A stretch of DNA of 64,000 nucleotides from Allorhizobium borbori (GCF_014196535.1 NZ_JACIDU010000002.1:124001-188000), one strand, 5' to 3'. Numbered from the stretch's first letter, positions 48,826 to 57,271 are shown. Notes: generated from the letters alone by a model not told the origin. Program-made: numbers and translations.

Positions 48826-49341
48826 ATGTCTGACCTCGGATTGAATACGATCAGCTTTGCAGGTCGCGCGGCGTCCTCCTCGCAGTTCAAGGCACTTTAT
48901 GCCGAAGGCATGGCGCTGGTTGAAGAAACGGCAACCTATCTCGATGGCGACGGCCGCACGGCTTCCAAGGTTCTGCCCCGCATGGCTTCCGTGCTCTATG
49001 CAGCCGAGTCGATGCGCCTCACCACCCGCCTGATGCAGATGGCCTCCTGGCTGCTTTTGCAGCGCGCCGTCAACAATGGTGAAATGACCCGCGATCAGGT
49101 TCTGTCCGAAAAGAGCAAGGTGCGCCTCGATGGTTTCAACGTCGACCGCCATGCACCGGGCTGGAACGATCTGCCGGAAGCCTTCCGCGACCTCATCGAG
49201 CGTTCGCTGCGCCTCCAGAACCGCATCGCCGTTCTTGACCGTGAAATCTACCGCCCGAACGATGCGGCCATCGTTCCGGACAACGAGAACAGCGTCCAGG
49301 CACAGCTCAACCTGCTGCGCACGGCCTTCTCGGTTCACTGA
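48826..49341 (+). CDS. rcdA: RcdA-like protease adaptor (DUF1465)
   Basis: DUF1465 includes RcdA, an adaptor that helps deliver CtrA and other substrates to the ClpXP protease in alphaproteobacteria. The 171-residue helical protein shows ISFAGRAASSSQFKALYAEGMALVEETATYLDGDGR, the conserved AESMRLTTRLMQMASWLLLQRAV helix and a C-terminal helix (RSLRLQNRIAVLDREIY). It has no cysteine or membrane segment. The ATG at 48826 (AGGG nine bases upstream) is preferred to a TTG at 48772. A full CtrA box lies upstream, and a terminator follows. Confidence 0.88.
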   Translation: MSDLGLNTISFAGRAASSSQFKALYAEGMALVEETATYLDGDGRTASKVLPRMASVLYAAESMRLTTRLMQMASWLLLQRAVNNGEMTRDQVLSEKSKVRLDGFNVDRHAPGWNDLPEAFRDLIERSLRLQNRIAVLDREIYRPNDAAIVPDNENSVQAQLNLLRTAFSVH

Positions 49342-49373
49342 CTTCCAGTAGAGTACCTCCAAGTCAACTTCCA

Positions 49374-49400
49374 AAGCGCGGTTTCGACCGCGCTTTTTTT
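49374..49400 (+). terminator. Terminator after rcdA
   Basis: AAGCGCGG pairs with CCGCGCTT around TTTCGA and is followed by a run of T. Confidence 0.92.
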
Positions 49401-49434
49401 ATTGCCCACATCATCAGGGTCTTTCGCAGACAAC

Positions 49435-49462
49435 AAAAAACCCGGCCAGAGGCCGGGCTTTC
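49435..49462 (-). terminator. Terminator after rpmE
   Basis: On the minus strand AGCCCGGCC pairs with GGCCGGGT around TCT, followed by a run of T. It lies 23 bases past the rpmE stop. Confidence 0.92.
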
Positions 49463-49485
49463 GAAACGTCGAGTTCCAAGCGGAA

Positions 49486-49707
49486 TTAGAGGCCGAGGCC
49501 GCCGAAACGCTTGTTGAACTTGGACACGCGGCCACCGCGGTCCATGAGCTGCTGGTTGCCGCCGGTCCAGGCCGGGTGCGAGCTCGGGTCGATATCGAGG
49601 TTCATGACAGCGCCTTCCGAACCCCAGGTCGAACGGGTTTCGTACTCGGTGCCATCGGTCATAACTACCTTGATAACGTGATAGTCGGGATGGATGTTCG
49701 CCTTCAT
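49486..49707 (-). CDS. rpmE: 50S ribosomal protein L31 (zinc-free type)
   Basis: A 73-residue L31, recognised by [29 protein letters not shown] and [22 protein letters not shown]. There is no cysteine at all, so this is the form without the zinc-binding CxxC motif. The ATG at 49707 has AGGAAG seven bases upstream. A perfect TTGACA -35 box lies on the minus strand at about 49745-49750, but its -10 element is weak. The gene is monocistronic, with its own terminator, and divergent from the ABC transporter gene. Confidence 0.97.
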   Translation of the reverse strand: MKANIHPDYHVIKVVMTDGTEYETRSTWGSEGAVMNLDIDPSSHPAWTGGNQQLMDRGGRVSKFNKRFGGLGL

Positions 49708-49901
49708 CTTATTCTTCCTGGTGTTTCGTGGGCCATTTGCCTTATGTCAAGGAGGCAAGCGGACCGATCCAATATTCGAACCCATGCGCGCGCGGAACGG
49801 AACACGGCTTTTCAATTTCGTGCCGTGCCTATACATGATGGCCAGCAAGATAACAAGAGCCTGATGCGGGTGATCCGCAGCGTGGTGAGAATGGAGGAAG
49901 C

Positions 49902-51692
49902 GTGTCGAGACAAGCCCAGGGAACGGAAGAAAAGCGCCGCAAATCCGTCAAGCCGCTGCTCGGTCTGCTGCCCTATATCAAGCGCTATCGAAAACTTGTA
50001 ACCGGCGCGCTGTTCTTCCTCGCGCTTGCCGCAGTCGCCACGCTGGCGCTGCCGCTTGCCGTGCGGCGCATGGTGGACCACGGCTTCAACCAGACCGATT
50101 CCGGCTTTATCGACAGCTATTTCGTCATGCTGATGGCAATTGCCGCGGTGCTCGCCGTCTCTAGCGCCATGCGCTATTATTTCGTGATGCTGCTGGGCGA
50201 ACGGGTCGTGACCGACCTGCGCAACGATGTCTTCGCCCACATCACCGCGCTCTCGCCGGAATTCTTCGACAAGAGCCAATCCGGCGAAATCGTATCGCGC
50301 CTGACGAACGATGCCTCGCAAATCCGTTCCGCTGCCGGCTCCACCGCATCCATGGCGCTGCGCAACACCATCCTCTGTCTCGGCGCCATCGCCATGATGG
50401 TCTATACCAGCCCCAAGCTGTCGGCCATGGTGCTGGTCGCCATCCCGCTCATCGTCTTCTCGCTGGTCGCATTCGGCCGCTCCGTGCGCCGCCGTTCGCG
50501 TCAGGCGCAGGATACGCTGGCCAACGCATCGGCCTTCGCCGGCGAAACCATCGGCGCGATCCGAACCGTGCAGGCCTTCAACGGCGAACCCGCCGCCAAC
50601 CGGCATTATGGCACGGCCATCGAGGAGGCCTATGAAGCCGCCCGCTCGGCCGTCGGCGCTCGCGCGGTGCTGACCGGTGTCGCAATATCGCTGGTCTTCG
50701 GCAGTGTCGTCGCCATCCTGTGGTTCGGCGCACAGAGCGTGCTTTCCGGCTCCATGTCCGCCGGAACGCTCGGCCAGTTCGTGCTCTATTCCGTGATTGC
50801 CGCAAGCGGCCTCGGCCAGCTTTCGGAAGTCTGGGGCGATCTTTCTCAGGCCGGTGGTGCGGCCGAACGGCTGGGCGAACTGCTGGTGGAAAAATCGGCC
50901 ATCACCAATCCGCAGGCGCCAAAGCCCCTGCCCGAACCGGCCAAGGGCGCCGTGGAATTCGACGGCGTGACCTTCGCCTATCCCGCCAGCCCGAACCGCA
51001 CCGTGCTCAACGGCCTCTCCTTTGTGGCCAAGCCGGGCGAGACGGTCGCCATTGTGGGCCCGTCGGGCGCCGGCAAGAGTACACTCTTTGCACTGCTGCT
51101 GCGCTACTACGACCCGAAGAACGGAGCGATCCGTATCGATGGCACGGATATTCGCGAAAGCACGCTGAACGACCTGCGCGCGCGCATCGCCATCGTGCCG
51201 CAGGATACCACGATCTTTGCGACCTCGATTCATGACAACATCGCCTTCGGTCGACCCGACGCCACGCCGGAGATGGTGCGCGCCGCCGCCATCGCGGCTC
51301 AGGCCGATGAATTCATCAACCGGCTGGAAAAGGGCTACGACACGCTGGCCGGCGAACGCGGCGTGACGCTTTCCGGTGGTCAGCGCCAACGCATCGCCAT
51401 TGCCCGCGCCATCCTGCGCGATGCCCCGCTGCTGCTGCTCGATGAAGCGACCTCAGCGCTCGATGCCGAAAGCGAAACGCTGGTGCAGCAGGCGCTGGAA
51501 GGGTTGATGCTGAACCGCACGACGCTCGTCATCGCCCACCGCCTCGCCACCGTGCTGAAGGCCGACCGCATTCTGGTGATGGATGAGGGCCGCGTGGTGG
51601 AAGAAGGCACGCATGAGAGCCTGGTGCGCGCCGGTGGCCTCTATGCACGCCTCGCCCGCCTGCAGTTCGAGGCCGGCAACACCGACCTCTGA
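49902..51692 (+). CDS. ABC exporter with fused membrane and ATPase domains
   Basis: A 596-residue half-transporter of the MsbA/ABCB type: six membrane helices over about residues 25-310 and an ATPase domain from about 345. Walker A is GPSGAGKST, the signature LSGGQRQRIAIARAIL, Walker B LLLLDEATSALD and the switch IAHRLATV. The family signature RLTNDASQIRSAAGSTASMALRN is characteristic of lipid or drug exporters. The substrate is unknown; lipid A export by an MsbA paralogue is possible but not shown. The start is GTG 49902 with GGAGGA upstream. The stop is 18 bases from the convergent MotB-like gene. Confidence 0.93.
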   Translation: MSRQAQGTEEKRRKSVKPLLGLLPYIKRYRKLVTGALFFLALAAVATLALPLAVRRMVDHGFNQTDSGFIDSYFVMLMAIAAVLAVSSAMRYYFVMLLGERVVTDLRNDVFAHITALSPEFFDKSQSGEIVSRLTNDASQIRSAAGSTASMALRNTILCLGAIAMMVYTSPKLSAMVLVAIPLIVFSLVAFGRSVRRRSRQAQDTLANASAFAGETIGAIRTVQAFNGEPAANRHYGTAIEEAYEAARSAVGARAVLTGVAISLVFGSVVAILWFGAQSVLSGSMSAGTLGQFVLYSVIAASGLGQLSEVWGDLSQAGGAAERLGELLVEKSAITNPQAPKPLPEPAKGAVEFDGVTFAYPASPNRTVLNGLSFVAKPGETVAIVGPSGAGKSTLFALLLRYYDPKNGAIRIDGTDIRESTLNDLRARIAIVPQDTTIFATSIHDNIAFGRPDATPEMVRAAAIAAQADEFINRLEKGYDTLAGERGVTLSGGQRQRIAIARAILRDAPLLLLDEATSALDAESETLVQQALEGLMLNRTTLVIAHRLATVLKADRILVMDEGRVVEEGTHESLVRAGGLYARLARLQFEAGNTDL

Positions 51693-51710
51693 GACAGCGT
51701 CAGCCCCGCA

Positions 51711-52742
51711 TCAGCGCTCCGTGAGCTTGAACTCGATGCGGCGGTTCTGGGCGCGGGCTTCCGGCGTGTCACCCTCCGCAATCGGCTGGTACTCGCCGAA
51801 ACCGGCGGCCACCAGCCGGCTGGCAGGCACGCCCTGGCTCATGAGGTACTTAACCACCGATGTCGCGCGCGCCGAAGACAGTTCCCAGTTATCGGCATAG
51901 CGACCCGTACCGGAAAGCTGGACATTGTCAGTGTGGCCGTCGACGCGCAGAACCCAGTTCACTTCTGGTGGAATTTCCTTGGCGATCTCGATCAACGCCC
52001 CGGCAAGCTTCTTCATTTCCTCCTGCCCCGCCGGGTTGATCTCGGCGGCACCGGAAGGAAACAGCACTTCCGACTGGAAGACGAAGCGGTCGCCAACGAT
52101 GCGGATATTCTCGCGGTCGGAGAGGATTTCGCGCAGGCGGCCGAAGAAATCGGAGCGGTAACGGTTCAGTTCCTGCACCTTCTGCGCCAGCGCCACATTC
52201 AGCCGCCTGCCAAGATCGGCGATCTTTGCCTGCGAAGACTGGTCACGCGCTTCCGAAGCCTGCAAAGCCGCTTCCACCGCCGCGATCTGGGCGCGCAGCG
52301 CGGCAATCTGCTGGTTGAGCAGTTCGACCTGAGACAGCGCCCGTTCGCTCACCTGCTTCTGGGTGTCGAGTTCGCCGGAGAGCGTCGTGATCCGCTGGTC
52401 CGCGGCGCTGGCGGAGCCGGTTCCGGCCTCAAGCAGCATTTGCAGCCGCGAGCGCTCTTTCTCTGAGGAAGCGAGCGATGATTGGAGCGCCGCCAGCGAA
52501 TCCTCCAGATCCTGCTTGCCGCCCTTTTCCAGCGCCAGCAATTCGGTCAGTTCGGCGATCTGATTGTTGAGACGGGTGAGAACCTCATCCTTCCCCGAGA
52601 TTTCCCGCGACAGCACGAACTGCGCCAGCACGAACACCGTAAGCAGGAACATGATGGCGAGAAGCAGGGTGGACAGCGCATCCACGAAACCCGGCCAGTA
52701 GTCCACGCCGCGCTCGCGGCGGCGGTTCTTCCCCAAGGCCAT
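51711..52742 (-). CDS. MotB-like membrane protein with OmpA peptidoglycan-binding domain
   Basis: A 343-residue protein with one N-terminal membrane helix (FVDALSTLLLAIMFLLTVFVLAQF) carrying a MotB-type aspartate (Asp21). A long coiled coil follows (about 55-195, EKERSRLQMLLEAG, VELLNQQIAALRAQIAAVEAAL). Then comes an OmpA-like domain with LRVDGHTDNVQLSGTGRYADNWELSSARA, which binds peptidoglycan. It is the partner of the MotA-like channel one base upstream, not of the flagellar motor genes, which are not nearby. Coiled coil and OmpA domain together suggest a stator-like or envelope-coupling role. Confidence 0.9.
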   Translation of the reverse strand: MALGKNRRRERGVDYWPGFVDALSTLLLAIMFLLTVFVLAQFVLSREISGKDEVLTRLNNQIAELTELLALEKGGKQDLEDSLAALQSSLASSEKERSRLQMLLEAGTGSASAADQRITTLSGELDTQKQVSERALSQVELLNQQIAALRAQIAAVEAALQASEARDQSSQAKIADLGRRLNVALAQKVQELNRYRSDFFGRLREILSDRENIRIVGDRFVFQSEVLFPSGAAEINPAGQEEMKKLAGALIEIAKEIPPEVNWVLRVDGHTDNVQLSGTGRYADNWELSSARATSVVKYLMSQGVPASRLVAAGFGEYQPIAEGDTPEARAQNRRIEFKLTER

Positions 52743-53765
52743 TTAGCTGTTGCTCCCCTGCCGGGAAGCCAGAATATCGATGACCCGGCGAAGCTCCTGG
52801 CTTTCCTCCTGCTGCTTTTCGATCCAGTCGCGCAGCATCTGCTGTTCGTTGCGCATGTTGCGCACCAGCCCCTGCACACCCTCCGCCAGATTGGCCATGG
52901 CGGCAATCGAACGCTCCTCGGAGCCGCCGGTCTTGACGAGTTTGGCAAGCTCTTCCGTCAGCCGGCGGAGATCCTCCGGATTGCCAGAGGAAAGCACGCC
53001 GGCGGCCCCGGAATCGACGTCGGTGACGGAGGAGAGCCAGTTTTCCAGCTCCATGTAAAAGCGGTTCTGGGCGCGGCCCGCCTGAAGATCGAGGAAGCCG
53101 AGAATAAGCGAACCCGAAAGGCCGAGCAGCGAGGACGAGAACGCCGTGCCCATGCCCGCCAGCGGTTGACCGAGACCGTTCTTCACGGCCGCCAGAACAT
53201 CGTTGGTATCGCCACCGGCATCGAGCGACTGGATGACGCCGCTGATGGAGCCGATGGTGCCGATCAGGCCCCAGAACGTGCCGAGCAGACCGAGGAAGAC
53301 GAGAAGGCCGATAAGATAGCGCGAGGTATCGCGCGACTCATCAAGGCGGGTCGCAATGGAATCGAGGATCGATCTGAGCGCTGCCGTCGACAGCGCCTGC
53401 GATTGGCGCCGGCCGATCATGGCGCGCATCGGTCCGAGCAGTTTTGGTTCCACCCCCACCCGGTCGGCGTTCTGGCCGACCGCCTGGAAGGAGTTGAACC
53501 AGCGCGCCTCACGCCGCAGCCCGAAGACATGGGCGAAGATGAGGATTGCGCCGATGAGGAGCACGCCGAGAATGAGCCCGTTCAGGCCCGGATTGGTCAT
53601 GAAGGCGTTGTGCGCCTGCCGGTAAAGGATCGCGGTGATGAAGCCGACGATGGTCAGAAACAGCACCATCGTCCAGAAAACCGGCATCGGGCTTGAAAGC
53701 TTTGCAGCAAAGCCATGCCGCCCCGTTTCGAAACCATCTGTCTCGTCCAGCCTCACGTCCGCCAT
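52743..53765 (-). CDS. MotA/TolQ/ExbB family proton channel protein
   Basis: A 340-residue membrane protein with four hydrophobic helices: VFWTMVLFLTIVGFITAILY, GLILGVLLIGAILIFAHVFG, YLIGLLVFLGLLGTFWGLIGT and FSSSLLGLSGSLILGFLDL. The last two contain the conserved MotA/ExbB core. It abuts the MotB-like gene and so forms a two-gene ion-driven pair. Similar pairs are widely conserved in Rhizobiales outside flagellar clusters; the driven process is unknown. The ATG at 53765 is used; a GTG three codons earlier (53774) is also possible. A 100-residue C-terminal cytoplasmic tail is notable. Confidence 0.9.
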   Translation of the reverse strand: MADVRLDETDGFETGRHGFAAKLSSPMPVFWTMVLFLTIVGFITAILYRQAHNAFMTNPGLNGLILGVLLIGAILIFAHVFGLRREARWFNSFQAVGQNADRVGVEPKLLGPMRAMIGRRQSQALSTAALRSILDSIATRLDESRDTSRYLIGLLVFLGLLGTFWGLIGTIGSISGVIQSLDAGGDTNDVLAAVKNGLGQPLAGMGTAFSSSLLGLSGSLILGFLDLQAGRAQNRFYMELENWLSSVTDVDSGAAGVLSSGNPEDLRRLTEELAKLVKTGGSEERSIAAMANLAEGVQGLVRNMRNEQQMLRDWIEKQQEESQELRRVIDILASRQGSNS

Positions 53766-53868
53766 GTCACTCACACTCGCTCAGGGAATCCTGCGCGAAA
53801 GCTAGAGTAAAATTGCGAAGATTAGAAGGGCGAACCCGCCCTTCCCGGCTATGCGTGGGAAGCAGGGA

Positions 53869-54669
53869 TCAGGCCTTGGGGATAGGACGGTTCACCACTT
53901 CGACCAGCGCCTTGTGGATGTGCTCGTTGCCGGCCGCCACGGTGCCAGAGATGAAGATGTCGTTGCCGCCCTTGATGTCGGAGGCAAAGCCGCCGGCTTC
54001 GCGGATCAGCACCAGACCGGCCGCCATGTCCCACGGCATCAGGTCCGTTTCCCAGAAGCCGTCCAGACGACCGGCCGCGACATAGGCGAGATCGAGTGCT
54101 GCGGCACCGAAACGGCGCACGCCGGCGACTTCGCCCATGACATGGCGCAGCTCAACGAGGAACTTGCCGTGATGGCCACGGCCCAGATGCGGCACGCCGC
54201 AGCCGATAACGGCATCCGACAGCACGCGACGCGCTGCGGTGCGGATACGGCGATCGTTGAGGAACGCACCGCCGCCGCGCTCGGCCACGAAGAGTTCGTC
54301 AGTCGCCGGATTGAAGATCACGCCGGCGACGATTTCGCCGTTGCGCTCCAGTGCGATGGAGACGGCGAACTGCGGAATGCCGTGCAGGAAGTTGGTCGTG
54401 CCATCCAGCGGATCGACGATCCAGCGATGGGCGCCATCCGTGCCGATGACCTCTTCGCTTTCCTCACCGAGGAAGCCATAGGTCGGACGGGCCTTCAGAA
54501 GTTCTTCGCGCACGATGCGCTCGGCGCGAAAATCGGCCTGCGACACGAAATCGCTCGGACCCTTCACCGAAACCTGAAGGTTCTGCACTTCGCCGAAGTC
54601 GCGGGCCAGAGACTTGCCGGCCTTGAGAGCGGCCTGAACCATCACGTTGAGAAGGGCTGAGCGAGCCAT
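53869..54669 (-). CDS. Inositol monophosphatase family protein (SuhB-like)
   Basis: A 266-residue magnesium-dependent phosphatase. The family signatures are GFLGEESEEV, the metal site WIVDPLDGTTNFLHGIPQF and the late WDMAAGLVLIREAGG. It could dephosphorylate inositol-1-phosphate or, like E. coli SuhB, act in rRNA transcription with NusA; the C-terminal region does not decide. The ATG at 54669 has AAGGAAC nine bases upstream; a longer frame from 54723 adds 18 unlikely residues. It lies 100 bases from the divergent-facing MotA-like gene on the same strand. Confidence 0.93.
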   Translation of the reverse strand: MARSALLNVMVQAALKAGKSLARDFGEVQNLQVSVKGPSDFVSQADFRAERIVREELLKARPTYGFLGEESEEVIGTDGAHRWIVDPLDGTTNFLHGIPQFAVSIALERNGEIVAGVIFNPATDELFVAERGGGAFLNDRRIRTAARRVLSDAVIGCGVPHLGRGHHGKFLVELRHVMGEVAGVRRFGAAALDLAYVAAGRLDGFWETDLMPWDMAAGLVLIREAGGFASDIKGGNDIFISGTVAAGNEHIHKALVEVVNRPIPKA

Positions 54670-54782
54670 AGTCTGAGTTCCTTGAAAAATCCGGCGAGCC
54701 GTCCGGCAATCCGGATCGGCCAAAAGCGTTTCATGCGGTCATGATTGATCGGCGGGTTCAAGACCACAAAATGCGGTGGAAT

Positions 54783-55094
54783 TCAAGGGGCGGCGCTGCC
54801 GGTCGTCAATTTGCCTGCCGAATGGCGCGGCTGCTCGTTCTTTTCAAGCGCCCGGAACGGCTGGCGGACGAAATCGCGCACCGCCGTCCGCAGGCGCAGG
54901 CCGCGCGGGCTGCTGAAGAAAAGGAGCGTGATGATGAGCGGCCAGAACAGTGCGAGCGCAAGGCCCGCAACGCGCATCAGGTCCCAACCCCGGTGCCGCC
55001 CCAACGCGCCTTCGATCAACGTCATGGCAAGGCAGAAGCCGGCGATGATGGCGTAGAGAACGCCCAGAATGCCCATGAACATCGACAGATCCAT
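54783..55094 (-). CDS. Small two-helix membrane protein, unrecognised
   Basis: A 103-residue protein with two membrane helices, about 4-29 (SMFMGILGVLYAIIAGFCLAMTLI) and 40-61 (VAGLALALFWPLIITLLFF), then a basic cytoplasmic tail (RGLRLRTAVRDFVRQPF, KNEQPRH). The GC-rich codon use and clean hydrophobic pattern support a real gene. I do not recognise the family and it contains no catalytic motif. The ATG at 55094 has only a weak GCGGGA before it. It lies between the inositol monophosphatase and SEL1 genes on the same strand. Confidence 0.7.
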   Translation of the reverse strand: MDLSMFMGILGVLYAIIAGFCLAMTLIEGALGRHRGWDLMRVAGLALALFWPLIITLLFFSSPRGLRLRTAVRDFVRQPFRALEKNEQPRHSAGKLTTGSAAP

Positions 55095-55225
55095 TCCCGC
55101 TGAAGAACGTCTGCACCTTCGGCAGCCGTTCTGCTTAACATCCGATAAACCCTGAGAATGGACTTCGTTGGTTAATCAAAGGTGTCGGAAGCGGATAAAA
55201 TTGCGGTGCCTACCAGAGCCGGGAC

Positions 55226-56377
55226 CTATTGCGCGAGTTTGCGCAGTTCGACACGGGCAATACCGGCGGCGGCGCGGCGGCTGGCGGCCATGCGCGAGGC
55301 GGCATCATTCGCCTTCTTTTGAACCTCATCGCTCACGCCGAGAAAGAAATCCTCGAGATCGTCATCGGCAAGGCCGGCGCGGCGTGACAGCACATACCAC
55401 ATGCCCGCCTCGACCGGATCGGGCTTGGTACCGATGGCATTCACATAAAGAAGCGCCAGCTTGTTTTCCGCCGCTACATTACCCCGCAGCGCGGCAATGC
55501 GCATCCAGCGGAAGCCGGTCTCGTAATCGACATCGCCGCCAATACCCTCGACCAGCCACACGCCCATGTCGTGCTGGGCGGTGTCGAAGCCGGCGATCGC
55601 CGCCCGCTTGAGATAGTCTCGGGCCTTCGCCTTCTTTTCCGCAGGCACGCCTTCAAGCCCGATATAAAGCTGGGCGAGCGCATATTGCGCATCGGCAAGC
55701 CCCTTGTCGGCCGCCTGTTCGTAATACGGCATGGCGAGCCTCAAGCCCTCGTCGTCCGGATTTTCCGTAGCGAGCATCTGCGCATAGTTGAACAGTGCCG
55801 AGACGTTGCCCGCATCGGCGGCCCTGCGCATATAGTCCCGCGCCAGTTTCTCATCGCGCGGCACATCGCGCCCGTCGGTCAGAAGCAGCGCATACTTGAA
55901 CATCGCAGCGGGATCGCCGCCCTTCGCGGCCTCGCCATACCAGAAGGCGGCGTTCTTGCGGTCGCGCTTGATGCCAAGCCCCTGCGACATCATTTCGGCA
56001 AGCAGCGTCTGGGCGACGGCATCGCCCTTTTCCGCCCGCGCCAGCGCAAGCTGGAAAGCCGTGAGGTAAAGTCCGCGCTGATAGGCGCCGTAAGCGTCAT
56101 CGACCGGCCCGGCAAAAGGCTTTTCCGGCGGAAGCGGCGGCAGGTTGGCCCCCATGCGGTCAAATATGCGCAACCCACCCGCAGGGCCATCCGGCGCTTC
56201 CATGATGGAACGTGGCCGTTCGCCGCTTTTCACCCGCTTGGTCTTCACCGGCGATGCGCCGCCTTCCATCTGCTGGCCGCTGCTGTTTTCGGCAAAGGCG
56301 ACAGGGGACAGGCCCGCGGCGCCGAGCACCGAGGCAAGCACGAAAACGGAAAGACGGCGGGGCGAAATGAGGCTCAT
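55226..56377 (-). CDS. SEL1-repeat periplasmic protein
   Basis: A 383-residue protein with a signal peptide (about 30 residues, ending PVAFAEN). From about residue 100 to 340 it is built of SEL1/TPR-like repeats of 36 residues: GDAVAQTLLAEMMSQGLGIKRD, GDPAAMFKYALLLTDGRD, GNVSALFNYAQMLATE, GLADAQYALAQLYIGLEG, GFDTAQHDMGVWLVEGIGG and GNVAAENKLALLYVNAIGT. SEL1 repeats are protein-binding scaffolds; ExoR in rhizobia is another, but this protein is longer and its sequence differs. It starts at ATG 56377 and lies eight bases from the ThiE-like gene. Confidence 0.9.
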   Translation of the reverse strand: MSLISPRRLSVFVLASVLGAAGLSPVAFAENSSGQQMEGGASPVKTKRVKSGERPRSIMEAPDGPAGGLRIFDRMGANLPPLPPEKPFAGPVDDAYGAYQRGLYLTAFQLALARAEKGDAVAQTLLAEMMSQGLGIKRDRKNAAFWYGEAAKGGDPAAMFKYALLLTDGRDVPRDEKLARDYMRRAADAGNVSALFNYAQMLATENPDDEGLRLAMPYYEQAADKGLADAQYALAQLYIGLEGVPAEKKAKARDYLKRAAIAGFDTAQHDMGVWLVEGIGGDVDYETGFRWMRIAALRGNVAAENKLALLYVNAIGTKPDPVEAGMWYVLSRRAGLADDDLEDFFLGVSDEVQKKANDAASRMAASRRAAAGIARVELRKLAQ

Positions 56378-56385
56378 GCGAACCT

Positions 56386-57039
56386 TCAAGCCTCAAACCG
56401 TGGCGCTTTTTCGTCAAGCAGGGCATTCGCTTCGGCAACGGCCACCGCAGCACCCGCCGGATGGGCGAAAACGGCCTTGCACAGCGCCACGAATTCGGAC
56501 CCCGTATCCGCCACCGCGAGAACGGAAGCGAGATCGGAACCGCCCATGACGATGCAGGGAATTTCCACCATTTCGGCCCACCACCGGCCAAGCGCAAGGT
56601 TTTTCGGATGCGGCTCCGGCTTGATATCGCCATCCAGCTTGCCGAAGAACAGGTAATCGGGGTTGGCGTCGCCCATTTCCAGCGCCGTGTGGCGCTCGGT
56701 CGCGTTACCGCCGCCGACGATCATCTTGGGCGTGAACTTTTCCACGGCTTCCGCCAGGGCGGCAAGATTGCCGGCAATGTGGATGCCATCGGCCTTGACC
56801 CGGCCCGTCACGCGGCTGTCACCGGCAATCAGCGCCGCCGCGCCGGCTTCCTGTACCAGCGGCACGAGCAGCGCCGCGCGCTTCTGGAACGCGCCGTCTT
56901 CCTCGTCATATTGCGGGATGATCACCGAGGCGACATCGCCGCCCTTCAGCGCATCGCCCAGAATTTTCGCCTGTGCTTCCGCGTCTTCTCCCTGGGGAAC
57001 GATCAATACCAGGCGGCAACGGTCTTCGGGTCCGGTCAT
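56386..57039 (-). CDS. Thiamine-phosphate-synthase-like protein (divergent ThiE)
   Basis: A 217-residue protein of the ThiE/TIM-barrel superfamily: CRLVLIVPQGEDAEAQAKIL, VPLVQEAGAAALIAGDSRVTGRVKADGIHIAGN and late IPCIVMGGSDLASVLAVADTGSEFVALCKAVF. Canonical ThiE has a GVHLGQ element and a TxTK/S loop; here these read GIHIAGN and YLFFGKLDGDIKPEPHPKN, so pyrophosphate and substrate binding may differ. It could be a degenerate thiamine-phosphate synthase or have another function. No other thi gene is near. ATG 57039 has AGGA seven bases upstream. It is followed by the SEL1 gene after eight bases. Confidence 0.75.
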   Translation of the reverse strand: MTGPEDRCRLVLIVPQGEDAEAQAKILGDALKGGDVASVIIPQYDEEDGAFQKRAALLVPLVQEAGAAALIAGDSRVTGRVKADGIHIAGNLAALAEAVEKFTPKMIVGGGNATERHTALEMGDANPDYLFFGKLDGDIKPEPHPKNLALGRWWAEMVEIPCIVMGGSDLASVLAVADTGSEFVALCKAVFAHPAGAAVAVAEANALLDEKAPRFEA

Positions 57040-57152
57040 GTCAATCCTGCTCGGCTGGGCCAGTCGCGCATGGCGCGGCCCTGTTTCTTCGGCTCTTCGA
57101 TAAACCGGACGCGCGCAAGGTTCAATGGTGCGCGAAGTCGTACGGGCGGGAT

Positions 57153-57226
57153 CGGGCGGAAATGAACCCCGGAAACGGGACCGCCGCCCGGTGGTTCCGT
57201 TTCCAACCTCCGGGAAACGGAACCAC
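57153..57226. repeat. Nested inverted repeats before the ThiE-like gene
   Basis: Perfect 14-base arms GTGGTTCCGTTTCC (57191-57204) and GGAAACGGAACCAC (57213-57226) flank an eight-base loop. Upstream, CGGGCGG (57153-57159) pairs with CCGCCCG (57184-57190). The DUF465 gene ends 46 bases away, so it may also act as a terminator. Confidence 0.75.
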
Positions 57227-57271
57227 ATTCGAGCGGCGGCATGTTCACAAATAAATGCAACTGTTACGCGG

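Noticed and set aside
51711-53765. Zorya anti-phage system (ZorA/ZorB)
   Set aside because: The MotA-like and MotB-like build is shared, but no ZorC, ZorD or ZorE gene is adjacent; neighbours are a housekeeping phosphatase and an ABC exporter. ZorA also has a far longer tail.
53869-54782. suhB RNA motif upstream of the inositol monophosphatase
   Set aside because: I looked for the two-hairpin structure with GC-rich terminator described for that motif and did not see it in 54670-54782.
55226-56377. ExoR, the SEL1-repeat regulator of rhizobial exopolysaccharide
   Set aside because: The SEL1 repeats and signal peptide are similar, but the protein is much longer (383 residues) and its flanking sequence differs, with no succinoglycan gene nearby.
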